Assembly: GCA_013433145.1 (NCBI GenBank)
Contig: CM024168.1
Coordinates: forward strand, 17,127,868 to 17,191,867
Reading direction: 5' to 3'
From: Ascaris suum
Taxonomy: Eukaryota > Nematoda > Chromadorea > Rhabditida > Ascarididae
DNA: 64,000 nucleotides
The translations under genes were made by a program, and so were the position numbers. Positions 53,958 to 64,000 of this stretch are shown here, one piece after another (position 1 is the first letter of the stretch; each line of letters begins with the position of its first letter). A model generated the notes under the pieces. It was not told the DNA's origin, made no database searches, and was given only the letters and a program-made list of their open reading frames with translations.

Positions 53958-54310
53958 TTAGTTGGAAATCAAAAATAGGGAAATGCTGAAAAATGGCGGA
54001 AGTGGAATATCTAAAATACTTTCTATCTATTTTTATTTTTATTTTTAACGATATAATTTTATGGCCGTTATTTTTTCTTCATTCATATTTACTTTCTTTT
54101 GTAAAGATTCTCTTTTCTTTAATTCCGAATTTTTCAATTACTACTTTATTCATTTACCGCAATATTACTACTAAAAAATTCTACGAAGTTGATGCGTTGA
54201 CCATGAAGCACAATGGACAACGATGCCCTAATCAATAACCCATTTGAAAAGAGTAAACGTGGAATATTACTTTATTCATTTACCGCAATATTACTACTAA
54301 AAAATTCTAC
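53840..54310. repeat. Inverted duplication flanked by a perfect 43-bp direct repeat
   Basis: Segment 53840-53915 recurs inverted at 54185-54260 with about three mismatches. The inverted copy sits exactly between two identical 43-bp copies (54142-54184 and 54268-54310) starting TACTTTATTCATTTACCGC. This is what an insertion of a nearby inverted template with target duplication would leave. Confidence 0.9.
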
Positions 54311-54458
54311 TACGTATAATTTTTTTTACTGCGCATAATTAATACGTATGCGTTCAATTTCTTTTTTTGTCTCTTATCAGTGCGTATATGAGGCGAAAAC
54401 AGGTTAATGGTACCACTTATTGCCTTTAAAAAATCGAAAATATTTTTGGAGAGAATAG

Positions 54459-54593
54459 TTACAATTAAGTAGTCGGATAATACCGTCTTCTGGGAGAATT
54501 ATTTGCACTGATGGGAAAGAGATGAACGAGAGGAGATGCGTAAGATGGAGGAAGGAGGTGAGGGGGTATAAATTTTATTGCTGCCTTGGCTAA
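54459..54593 (+). CDS. Possible cysteine-rich terminal exon
   Basis: Plus frame of 44 codons reads RIIPSSGRIICTDGKEMNE, RRCVRWRKEVRGYKFYCCLG and TAA. The stop overlaps AATAAA (54593-54598). Cysteines are spaced C-x10-C-x12-CC. The G-rich composition stands out from the surroundings. Could be the end of a small secreted peptide gene, or chance; no upstream exon found. Confidence 0.3.
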   Translation, partial: LQLSSRIIPSSGRIICTDGKEMNERRCVRWRKEVRGYKFYCCLG

Positions 54594-54598
54594 ATAAA

Positions 54599-55867
54599 CT
54601 TGGAGCTCTTTTGTTCATGCTCAATTTCTCCGCGAAAAAAGGCCAATGGCATTGTCTTGATGGCATTAAACAACGCCGTTGTCTGCTTTTAAAATAACTG
54701 GAAAAAATTGCGAATTAAAAAAAACCAAGAATTAAAACAGAAAATTAAACCAAAAAAAACCCGGAAATTCGCTGAAATTAACATCATCTTTATAGACGCA
54801 AGCGTATAAAAATCTATTTGCCAACAACCGCTTTCGCGACTGTTTGAAAAAAACGATATTATTCAGTGAATTTTTTCTCTCGATTTTCATTAATTTCAAA
54901 ACTAAAGCAAAAGATTTGATTGTATGACGTTGCTAAGGTGATTCAGTGATTGCTTTCGGCAAAACGAGTTAAACCATTCGAAATTTAATCTCATCGCGTT
55001 TTTTTTTTTTTTTTTTTGCATTTTTCTGAAGCAATTTTTTCGAGAAAATTTGCAATATGCAAAAAATTGGCAAATTTTTCTCGATCGCTAATTTTTTTTC
55101 TTCTTCTTAAGTTTGTTCTATTCTCTTCTTTTGAAATAGATCAATTGAAAATTGTAGAAAATTATTTTTTATCCTTATCAAATAAACTCTGTTTTTATCC
55201 TTTCGTTGATCATTTTGGTTTACATGTTGTTTTAATCACAACGAATTGTTTTATTGCTTTTTAAACAGGTGAAATATTGAAATAATTATTACTTAATCTA
55301 TATTTTTAAATATTCAAAAATTGAAATATACGAGTATGAAATTTTTTTTTTTTTTTTGAGAATTCCCGTGTTCAACTGCGTTAACTTTCATCTATAATTC
55401 GTAGTAGATATGATCCATTCTGAGTGCCTCTTTACTGAATGATTTTTTAAACGTCTGTTCAGAAGTATTCATATTTCTTCAAGAACAATATTTCCTGAAA
55501 TCTTATAACTCATTATATTTGAAGATATTGTTTCGAAAGTAGAGTAATTTCAATTATCGTCGAATTTTTATCGTTGGCAATGAGATATCGTTAAGAGATT
55601 TTGACGTATAGATGAGGGAAATTTCTTCCGTTTATTTGCAAAAATTGCGCTTCGTCGTATTTGCGCTAATATTGAGGGCAATCTTTAGAGCAAGCATATT
55701 TGAACGATACTTTATACTAAGAAAACCCGATCGTAGATGGGATCATTAAGATTTTTTGCATTGATCAAATCAATGCCTCATATTCAATAAATAATTGCAT
55801 TTTTTTGCCTTATTTTATATATATATATATATATAAATATTATATATATATATATATATATATATTA

Positions 55868-55915
<48 letters not shown>

Positions 55916-56993
55916 GCTTTCTCTTTTTTTTCCATTATAAATGAAATTACCTCATTTTTGGTTTATGGACTATTTTTTTAATTATGAGTTACGGTTTTCT
56001 TATAGAAATATAATATTGAAACCTGTTTGAAAGCTTCTCATAATTTCATCATTTTCTTCGATTTTTTTAAAATCTATCGAAATGTTGCAAAAAGCTTTTT
56101 AAGCTTTGCAAATTTGCATTGCACTAATTCATTTTTATTGATTTTCCAAAATTAATTTCAGGTAACTAGTAGGTGGAAAGGATTTAATTTTTTACTTATT
56201 CACTCATCTCTATAAGTGATAAATGAGAGATGTATCATATTATCTCGGATAAATCTTGGAGATTATAAATTTCCTTCCCTAGAAATTTAATGGTTTATTG
56301 CAGAAATGCGAATGATACACTTCTTGTGGTATTCTTGGCAGGATATAGCAAAAGTATATTAGGATATACGCAAATAAATCAGGTTTTCAGGTCCCATAAT
56401 GTGAAGGAGGATAAATGAAAGAGGATAATATATTCGGCATAAGGATATTGTTCATGCTGAAAAAAAAACTGATAAGATAGTGGATGATTGGGAGAGGGAG
56501 AAAAGTGTTATTTGTGAAGAACAACATATTTCCCTTGCTTATTAAATCTATAAGATTTTTTTCTTCGTTTAAAATTGAAATCGCTATTTCGTCAAAATAT
56601 CGGTTATTGTGCATTTTGGTATCGGTAATGAAATTTCGCGACCAGGAATTAAATTATTATTATTGCGATCAATTAGAAACATATGGTTTTTTTTTTTTTT
56701 CGCTGATCGGAAATTTTTGATATAATGTTGAAAAATGCTTACGCAAATTTTTTGGCAAATATTTATTCGAGTCTTAATTTTCAGTAAATTTTTTTGTTTT
56801 CGCTAATCTTTTAGAATCATAAAAATTTTCTTCGATCTTTCATCAAATTCATATATTTACCATCTAGATGATCAACAATACAAGAGGCAATAAGTTCTTC
56901 TCGACTATGCATATATCAGCGATCATTTGGATGGATGCCTACATGAATTTCGCTTAGAATGAAGCTTTCAAATGCTTTTCACAATGTGAGACG
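54599..56993. other. AT-rich intergenic block
   Basis: T-runs at 55000 and 55343, a TA microsatellite at 55816-55910, and no exon supported. Confidence 0.5.
55816..55910. repeat. Interrupted (TA)n microsatellite
   Basis: TA repeats with two short breaks (TAAATATTA and TTATCTA). Confidence 0.95.
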
Positions 56994-57143
56994 TTAAAAC
57001 GAGGCAAATCGATAACGTGTTCCACAATGTGAATCCATTTTGTGTGAAATTCGTCGATACGTAAATCCACTAAATGTAACTCTGCCTCCGTTTCGCGCTT
57101 CTATTCGTTTGCCCTTATGGGATAATATTGTTTTCGTTCGGTT
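56994..57143 (-). CDS. Coding-looking fragment, weakly FLYWCH-like
   Basis: Minus frame of 49 codons reads SHKGKRIEARNGGRVTFSGF then TYRRISHKMDSHCGTRYRF and stops at 56994. The spacing G-R-x2-F-x-G-F-x-Y followed by a cysteine block recalls FLYWCH-type zinc fingers found in nematode regulators and MULE-type elements, but the diagnostic W-x-C and the second cysteine/histidine half are absent. Could be an exon cut by an unseen donor. Confidence 0.3.
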   Translation of the reverse strand, partial: NRTKTILSHKGKRIEARNGGRVTFSGFTYRRISHKMDSHCGTRYRFASF

Positions 57144-59186
57144 TCATCACTTAACTCCTTACATTTGCAACAAATTTTTAACTGATTAGTATGGATTCAT
57201 TTGCATATTGCATAAATCTCGTCTCATATTGCATAAATCTCGTCTCAGTAAGTTATTTTTAATATTCATTTTTGAAGATTAAGTCAAGAATTGAAGTAAT
57301 ATCAGTGATTGGATCAGTCGATGTGCGGAGAATAGAGCAAAACAGAAGTTCTAAGATATTCTCTACGAACTAAGCATTTTTTCTACCTGTGCAAGTTTAT
57401 CAGCAGGTAAATTAATGCATTATTAAATATCACATGGGCATTTTTCTGATTGTAATATAATTGTTGAGATTTTTTCTTAGCAGAGTATTCAAAGTCTCAA
57501 CAAAACTCATCGTTGATATTGATAATTTTGCAGTTACAAAAAAAAAAAAAACTTTCAATGCTCTAGTTTAATAGCAAAGAATTATCTCTTTATCGTTTTT
57601 CTCTTTTTCTACGTTTCTAATCGATTGTTTTATATTTTGTAATGTGTTTGATATGAAATGCTCTTCTTTTTTTTTCATTAATATTTGCATAAGAATGTGA
57701 ATTTTTTTAATGCATTTGATAAGATGATAAAAGGGTCTTTGCTTTATATTATATAGAGTATTTTACAATTGCCTATAATATTACACATTGGAATAGGAAA
57801 AAAAAATGATATACTTATATGCTGAGTATAATTTTTTTTTTCTGTTTTATTTGATTGATGATTTTTTTTCGATTATTAGTGAATTTGCATATAATTAAAA
57901 GATGAAAGGTTTTTTGAATATGGGTAAAAATTACCTCCTAATAATTTATTAAATAAATCGATTTTTCAGGAAATATTCGGGAAGATTTTCTTACCCGAGA
58001 TTGGTTAGCTTGTTGAAGAGTATTTAGCGAGGTTAAGTTGCACATTGATTACAATTCACTCAAATCTCTAAGTGCGCTCTTCTGACAGGTGCTTAGTCAA
58101 GCTAGCTAGTTGACATATGCTTTTCGCTATGAATTGTTGCTTCACTCTTTCACAGTTAATATCTAATCTTTATATTTTATTCTTTGATTTGATTTCCCAC
58201 ACCGTCGTTTCATTTCGTATAATTTGCAACCTTTCATTGTTTAATTTTTTCTTAGAGAAAATATTTTAAATTAAAATTGAAAAAAATTGAAAAAATCGAT
58301 AGCAATAAGTATTGGATTGAATTTTTATTACGGAAATTAAATTAATTTCTATGCGAATATTTCATCAATCATATGATTGTTTTCATTTCTTTTGCTCTTT
58401 CAAACCGATAATTGTTGTGATGTTTTTGTTTTATGCGGATTAATATGCTACCAACGTGCTGTAAGATAGTTGTGAATAGCACTTTTTTTTTTAATGAAAG
58501 CCCTGAAGACATCTATTCGCGTACTTTCTTTCGAAGATAGGTATTTATATTCTTCCAACTTCATGTAATCTTTTCTTTAAATCTCATTTTATTTAATAAA
58601 GAAAAATCGATTTATGTTCTTCACGTGAGCAATGGAATACTTGTGACGCAAAGGGATACTAGAGTAGAGGTAAATAATGTTTAAAATTTTCATCATTGGA
58701 CCTTAATTCGTTCCCAAATTGGAGGTGAAATTCATTTCTGAAGAATTTGAGGTGGGCGTCTATTCTTATTGGTTATATGGGGTTATATTCAAACTGCTAT
58801 AGTAATATTTTGATCTTCTATTTCATTGTGTCTATTTATGCATTGTTATCTCTATTGCAATCTATCGATGTGTTATGTAGGCGTATAACTTGAGTATACT
58901 CGAGACAGATGGTGCTTGCGCTTTCGTCACGTACTTTAAATTCTCAGTCGCGTTTTATTACATCGCCATATGTTCTTGTTTCTAAAACTTTGAGTAAAAT
59001 ATGCAAATTTTCACTTGCATCGTTGAAATTTGCATAACCCTGGAATATCGCGTGTAAAATACTTTCGTATCCCATTGCGATACTTACTGGCTCTTCATGC
59101 AGATTATTTGTAATTTTACTTTAAAACGGCGATTGAACAGTGTAATTAGCTACATATGAAAGGAATCATTAGTTGACGTCAGCTAC
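57144..59186. other. AT-rich intergenic block
   Basis: Holds a perfect 21-bp tandem duplication at 57204-57245 (CATATTGCATAAATCTCGTC plus T) and poly(T)/poly(A) runs. A 42-codon plus frame near 58912 starting MVLALSSRTLNSQSRF is the only non-trivial ORF. Confidence 0.4.
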
Positions 59187-59384
59187 TTATTGGTAGACAT
59201 AATTTGGCCATTTCTTTTTCTTGGCCAGCCAATAATTCGATGGTCGTGCACTCGTATATTGCAGTCGATAAGACTGATAGCTATATCGTGTGGTCATAGT
59301 TGTGTTTTGTGGCCATATTTGGCCACATTTCGTAGCCATATTGTGTAAGCCGACAAGCCCATCGAAGATAATCACTGTAGACAT
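59187..59384 (-). CDS. Weak 65-codon ORF
   Basis: ATG-started minus frame with ordinary codon use (MSTVIIFDGLVGLHNMATKC, then TTRYSYQSYRLQYTSARPSN). The DNA is dense in TTTGGCCA palindromes. No signal peptide, domain or splice support. Confidence 0.2.
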   Translation of the reverse strand: MSTVIIFDGLVGLHNMATKCGQIWPQNTTMTTRYSYQSYRLQYTSARPSNYWLAKKKKWPNYVYQ

Positions 59385-62300
59385 TGTTCAGTTATTTTAT
59401 TATTTATTTATTCAATTGAATACTTTTTTTTTTCTTTGACTTTCGTTTCATAACGAATTTTTATTAATCTTCATCTCTTCATATAAGTAATAATTTTGCA
59501 ACTTTATTAGAAAATTTGACATAGTAACGCTTGAATTTGGCTATCTATTACGTATTTGGCCAATTTTTGGCCTTTTTTGGCCAAATGCAATCATTATGTT
59601 TTTATAGAACCATTTAATTAATATAAATTCTAAGCGTAGAATTGAAAAAACTCTTTAAAAAATTATCCAAGATCATCTTCTAACGATAAATTTTCATTTT
59701 TTAATATATTTTTTATGTTTTATATCATCGTGGAATTGATTAGTTTTTTTATTCTTCTTTTTTTTTTCAACTTATCAAGTTTTTCAATAGGGCATTTATC
59801 AATTTTCAATACTCCTTTTAAAACTTATTAAGTTTTAATAGGAGTATTAATCAAGTATATACTTACAGTTTCACGTATCACTCTATATTAATTTAATTTT
59901 ATTGAATATTTATATTTTTGTTAATTAAATTTTTTAATATTATTCATCGATAGTGGAATAGAAACGTTGAAATAGTCGTAATAATGATTCATCGTTTTAG
60001 ATTTTCTCTTTGTTAGAACGTCTCATCAATTATTCACTCAATACGATGAACCATCCTTTTCCGGCCTACTTGTAGAGAATGACTCTATTGTTGATACGTT
60101 TGAAATTTTTAAAGAGATATTTAGTAATATTTGATAACTGTAATATTGCTTTTTGATGAATTATAGGGAATATTCGAATTTATTGCAAAGTGTTAAAAAA
60201 ATTTTTTTCATTCTTCAAAAAATATAGACCGCAATTCCAACTTGAGCATTGATAATTTTTTCACGAACGTTACTGGAGAGGTAGGGGGGGGGGAGGGTAA
60301 GGTTAATGACTGCGAGGCTTAAAACCCTGCCTCCTCTATCCCCTCAGGCGTTCTGCTCTTCTCTTTTTACGTTTCCCTATTTTATCGACTCACTTATTTT
60401 CATACGTTTATTATCTAAAATTGAATTGTTCTATCGAAGAAGGTGTTTTTTGATTTGGCCAATTGCCAATTTTGCTGCTTTTATATAAGAAGAGAGTTCA
60501 TTATATTTGTTTATTGTCTATCCATCGAATATTCTTTGAAAATATTTTAAAATTTTTTAAAATTATAGCCAGCTAACTGTCAGCAATTTTATTATTGATC
60601 ATATTTTCATATTTATCGCTTCTTTTAAATATTCAAATTTTAAATATTCAAATTTTTTTCGTTTTTATTCTTCAATTGAGTGAAATCATACGATTGAACG
60701 CCTTTATGTGATACCTTTAATGCAATACAATAAATGAAACATTGATGAATTTGTTATATTTTATATTTCTCAGTATAATTTCATAGGCTTAATATAATTT
60801 AATATCATTATATAACTTTTTATCTGATCAATTTTAAGTAGAAATCAAATCATATATAAAGTTATTTTTTAGCAAATATAAGCTTGCAAGTTAGCCGACT
60901 TTTTTTTTCGCTCAGTTCACTAATTTGTTTTCTTTCCTCAAATAGAAAGTACAAAATGAATTTTTCCTGTCAAAAAAGCCATATGGATTTCTCTATGAAA
61001 AAAAAAAGCATAATTCAATAAGAAAATCCATTAAAATCTCAGTGAATTTTTTTCCCGAACTTTATTTATTTATTTTTTTTCTTAGATATATCACCCGAAT
61101 AATGCATTAAAAAAAAACGAAACCATTAATTTCGTATTAATAAAATATTCATTGAAATGCTTAATTTTTTTTAAAATTTTCGAAATATTTGTTAACTCAA
61201 CAAAATCATAAAAAGTTTCAACTTTCTTCAATTGAATATAGTTTTATGATTTAATTAGATTAATACATAGAGATGTCTTAATTATAAGATATATTTACTT
61301 AAAAATTTATTCCGTTGAAGATTAAAAATATTTTTTTTTCCATTTTATTTTCAACAATTTTATAGAGTTTTTTTACAATCGTTAATTAATAGAAGTAATA
61401 CAATTCAAAGGGGAATTAGTCTCGATCAAATTGTCTATGTACGCATAAAGGACAAATTTAAAAATGCCTTTTGGCAAAATTGCTAAATAGGAATTATATT
61501 TGATGTCGCAGATTATTATCGGTATGTTGTAGGCGTTTTTTTTCCCCATATATCGCTTACACTCTACAGTGGTCGTTAATGTAAATTATTGATGAAGTTA
61601 ATAAGTAGGTGTGATATAGCATCGTTCTGGGCTGTCTGAGAAGCGATATCTTACGTCGATGATGGATTCATAGTGAATCCTTCTCAACGACGTCCATGAA
61701 TCCTCATGGATTTACATTTTTTTTTAATTTTTGAGTATAGGGATGTTTTGGGCATTTTTATTTTTCTTAATGAATCTCCTAGCTGTTTAGTGTACTATTT
61801 TACTGTCTAATTTTGAGCGTAGATTCGACGTTCTCTTCAGCTAATTATTCACATCTTTCCTGTTGTATTTTGTTTTATTTAGTAGATGATTTATAATTGT
61901 ATTTTTCCCTTTTTCTATGTTTATCTTTATGATATATATTACAGTTGTATATACTTTTTAATTTATAGTATTGTCCCAAAATCGAAATTATTGCTAAACA
62001 AAAATTCAGAAAATTTTTCTTGTCTGTGAAAAATCTTCGTGGAAAAAGAGTGTTTTCCAACGGGAAAAAACCCCGATATTTTTGATATTGGTGGATAGAT
62101 AAATCTCTAAATCCCTAAGAGAATGAAAAATTCAAAATTTAATGCAGATTTATTAACGCTTCATGAATGTTGATAAGTGAAGAATCAATCATCTTTCAAA
62201 GTGTTTGAATCTTTATTCATTAGAGGCTCTATATCGTCATATCCGGATGATATACAGGTGCTAATGGATTCATCTTTCATGCGGAATGGATTCACGTTCT

Positions 62301-62899
62301 TCTACGTGAGCTAGCGTCGTTTCACTATACGTTATAATGTTTTATGTTCACTTCATCTCTCTTTAAAAAACCTTCATAATGAGAGTATTTGACCACAGAA
62401 GTTATTTGATCAATGACGAATAAATTGCACTTAAAGACAAGAAAAAGGAAAATTGAGATTTCCATATTCACGCTATTTGGTTTGATCCAATAGAATCAGC
62501 GTGTGGATCATTTGAATAATAAATCATCTTCTATTATTTGCATATTATACAAATATTCATATTCGATATTATTTTCAAATGAGCGATATATCAAAAAGCT
62601 TATGGTGATTGCAGATTTATTCACACTGAATGGAAGGTGGAAATCGACATAAAGCAGATTTATCATAGCTGATCGACTGATTTATCAAACATTTTTAAAG
62701 CTCGTCTACGAGTTATCGCTCTATGGCTCTATTCTTTATTCCTCATGTATAACTTTTTTGGCCATATATACTGTAAATTTTTTTTTGTGACGATCACTTC
62801 AGTTTATTAAAATTACTGCTAAGCAAGCGTAGTTAAAGTTTATGGCTGATTTAACACTATGAAAAAACTTTATAACAATGAAATAATGTTGAGCGAAGA
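59385..62899. other. AT-rich intergenic block
   Basis: Includes repeated TTGGCC motifs at 59555-59585, a G-run at about 60283-60292, and short perfect hairpins near 61655-61710 (TCCATGAATCCTCATGGA). No exon supported. Confidence 0.45.
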
Positions 62900-62902
62900 G
62901 TC

Positions 62903-62975
62903 GAGGATGGCTGAATTAGTTGAACGTTTGCTCACAAAATCAAACATCCTAGGTTCGAATCCGTTCTATGCATGA
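62903..62975 (+). tRNA. Degenerate tRNA-like sequence with perfect B box
   Basis: GGTTCGAATCC matches the internal pol III B box exactly, and TGGCTGAATTAG about 35 bases upstream resembles an A box. Between them GTTTG...CAAAC can form an anticodon-like stem. The acceptor and T-arm stems do not pair, so a working tRNA is unlikely; a tRNA pseudogene or tRNA-derived SINE head fits better. Confidence 0.3.
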
Positions 62976-63725
62976 GATTTTGCATTCGTCAGTAAGCAGT
63001 GCTTATCGCCACAGGGAACGCTAATACTTTGTGCTATAGCGTTTGAGGTTTATTTGGGTTGTTGAGAATGCAAACATAGATGAAAAAGCTTCATTCCAAC
63101 TTGCTTAACAATCACTGTTATCGCATGTCTTAGGACGCTTCTTCGGCAAACGATCGCTATGCTCTAATCACTTCATGCTTCTCTTACATACCAACCTGTA
63201 AACACCTTAAACATCAATGATTATAACATTAAAGCTTTGATTAAGGTGCTTGATCATGTGCTTGATTCAGTAAGAGGGTGCCTGCTGTGGAGTTTTGAAG
63301 TGCTGAAAAATGACGTAAACGGATCAAGGATATCGAATAGGTCGGTATGTTGGAAGGCGAATGCTCTAAGGCTCATTATTTAAGCCACTGTTGAATTCTT
63401 GGTTGAATTCTGAGCTCAATATCGATTTATTGAAAGTGTTACAACTTTGTTTCGTAGTTTTCCCGACATCTGTCAGCATTGGAGACAGGGAATTGGTAGA
63501 TATGATATTTTTTAGCATTCATTTTATTTACAGTATCTTTATCGTGGATATTTCAGATCTATTTATAATATATTCTCATGGATATTTCAAAAAAGTTCGG
63601 CACAACCTGTTCGAACAAATCCGAACAATATTTTTCTGAAAGTAAAGAATGTTCGGGAAACAATCGGTGTCGTTGGAAAATCAGACGCAAACAAAGTCAA
63701 CATTACACCATTAATTGTACTCAAC
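62976..63725. other. Intergenic block, slightly less AT-rich
   Basis: Follows the tRNA-like sequence. A plus frame at 63391-63639 has no domain. If the tRNA-like head is a SINE, its body would lie here, but no second copy is available for comparison. Confidence 0.35.
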
Positions 63726-63989
63726 TTAAGATTTAAGCATTCGGCCAATGCTAGAGTTATACTGTTGTTTACTTTGTGAGGGTTTTTTTTTTTTCCTTAT
63801 CTCCTCAATGGGATCGATGAAGGAAGATAGAGGAAGGTAGCATTGAAATTTCTGGCATAAGGCATAGAGGAGATAATGCGAATGCTCCGAGAAAGAAGGG
63901 GAAAAGGATTCATTAAGAGAGGACAAATCAATCTTCTTCAATTGCATTTGTCGAAAATTGCGAAAGCGATACAAATTCCTCCACACCAA
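63726..63989 (-). CDS. ORF at the window edge, unrecognised
   Basis: Minus frame of 87 codons, probably continuing past base 64000, with NLYRFRNFRQMQLKKIDLSS, ESFSPSFSEHSHYLLYALCQ and KFQCYLPLSSFIDPIEEIRK. A second frame in its first third reads IGVEEFVSLSQFSTNAIEED to a stop, so the true frame is uncertain. Neither suggests a family. Confidence 0.25.
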   Translation of the reverse strand: MVWRNLYRFRNFRQMQLKKIDLSSLNESFSPSFSEHSHYLLYALCQKFQCYLPLSSFIDPIEEIRKKKKPSQSKQQYNSSIGRMLKS

Positions 63990-64000
63990 TCTTGAAATAT

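Overview
The window looks like a piece of an AT-rich animal genome, most likely a nematode. The evidence is indirect: short exons (30-250 bp) with TTTCAG/TTGCAG-type acceptors, long AT-rich intergenic DNA full of homopolymers and TA microsatellites, AATAAA signals, and a small six-cysteine single-pass protein of a nematode-like kind. Nothing bacterial, viral, rRNA or CRISPR-like was seen. No species is claimed, and other invertebrates are not excluded.

Layout. (1) About 1-9,300 is clearly richer in G+C. It carries the 3' two-thirds of one well-supported plus-strand gene: a ZFR (zinc finger RNA-binding protein) orthologue, seven exons between 197 and 6239, with a poly(A) signal at 6450. A second G+C-rich block near 8.6-9.3 kb has competing open frames on both strands that I could not resolve. 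(2) From about 9.3 kb to the end the DNA is very AT-rich. Its best-supported genes all lie on the minus strand: a 118-residue signal-peptide/TM protein (9999-11709), exons of an immunoglobulin-domain protein (16908-18386) with further exons down to 14746, a small two-exon secreted protein (18818-19101), a putative secreted protein (34109-37195), and a short secreted protein broken by a homopolymer frameshift (43933-44219). More coding-looking islands lie at about 40, 43, 49, 51, 53, 54, 57, 59 and 63.7 kb; gene models for these could not be closed by eye.

Non-coding structure is rich: five TA microsatellites, several 20-37 bp tandem arrays (one is four tandem TGACGTCA sites inside an intron), a long diverged inverted repeat at 29.2-29.8 kb, a 21-bp-stem hairpin at 46.8 kb, and an inverted duplication flanked by a perfect 43-bp direct repeat at 53.8-54.3 kb.

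No pathway links the genes. A cautious reading is a conserved RNA-binding-protein gene next to a gene-poor region holding small secreted or membrane genes on one strand. Two loci show one-base homopolymer discrepancies, so some apparent breaks may be assembly errors.
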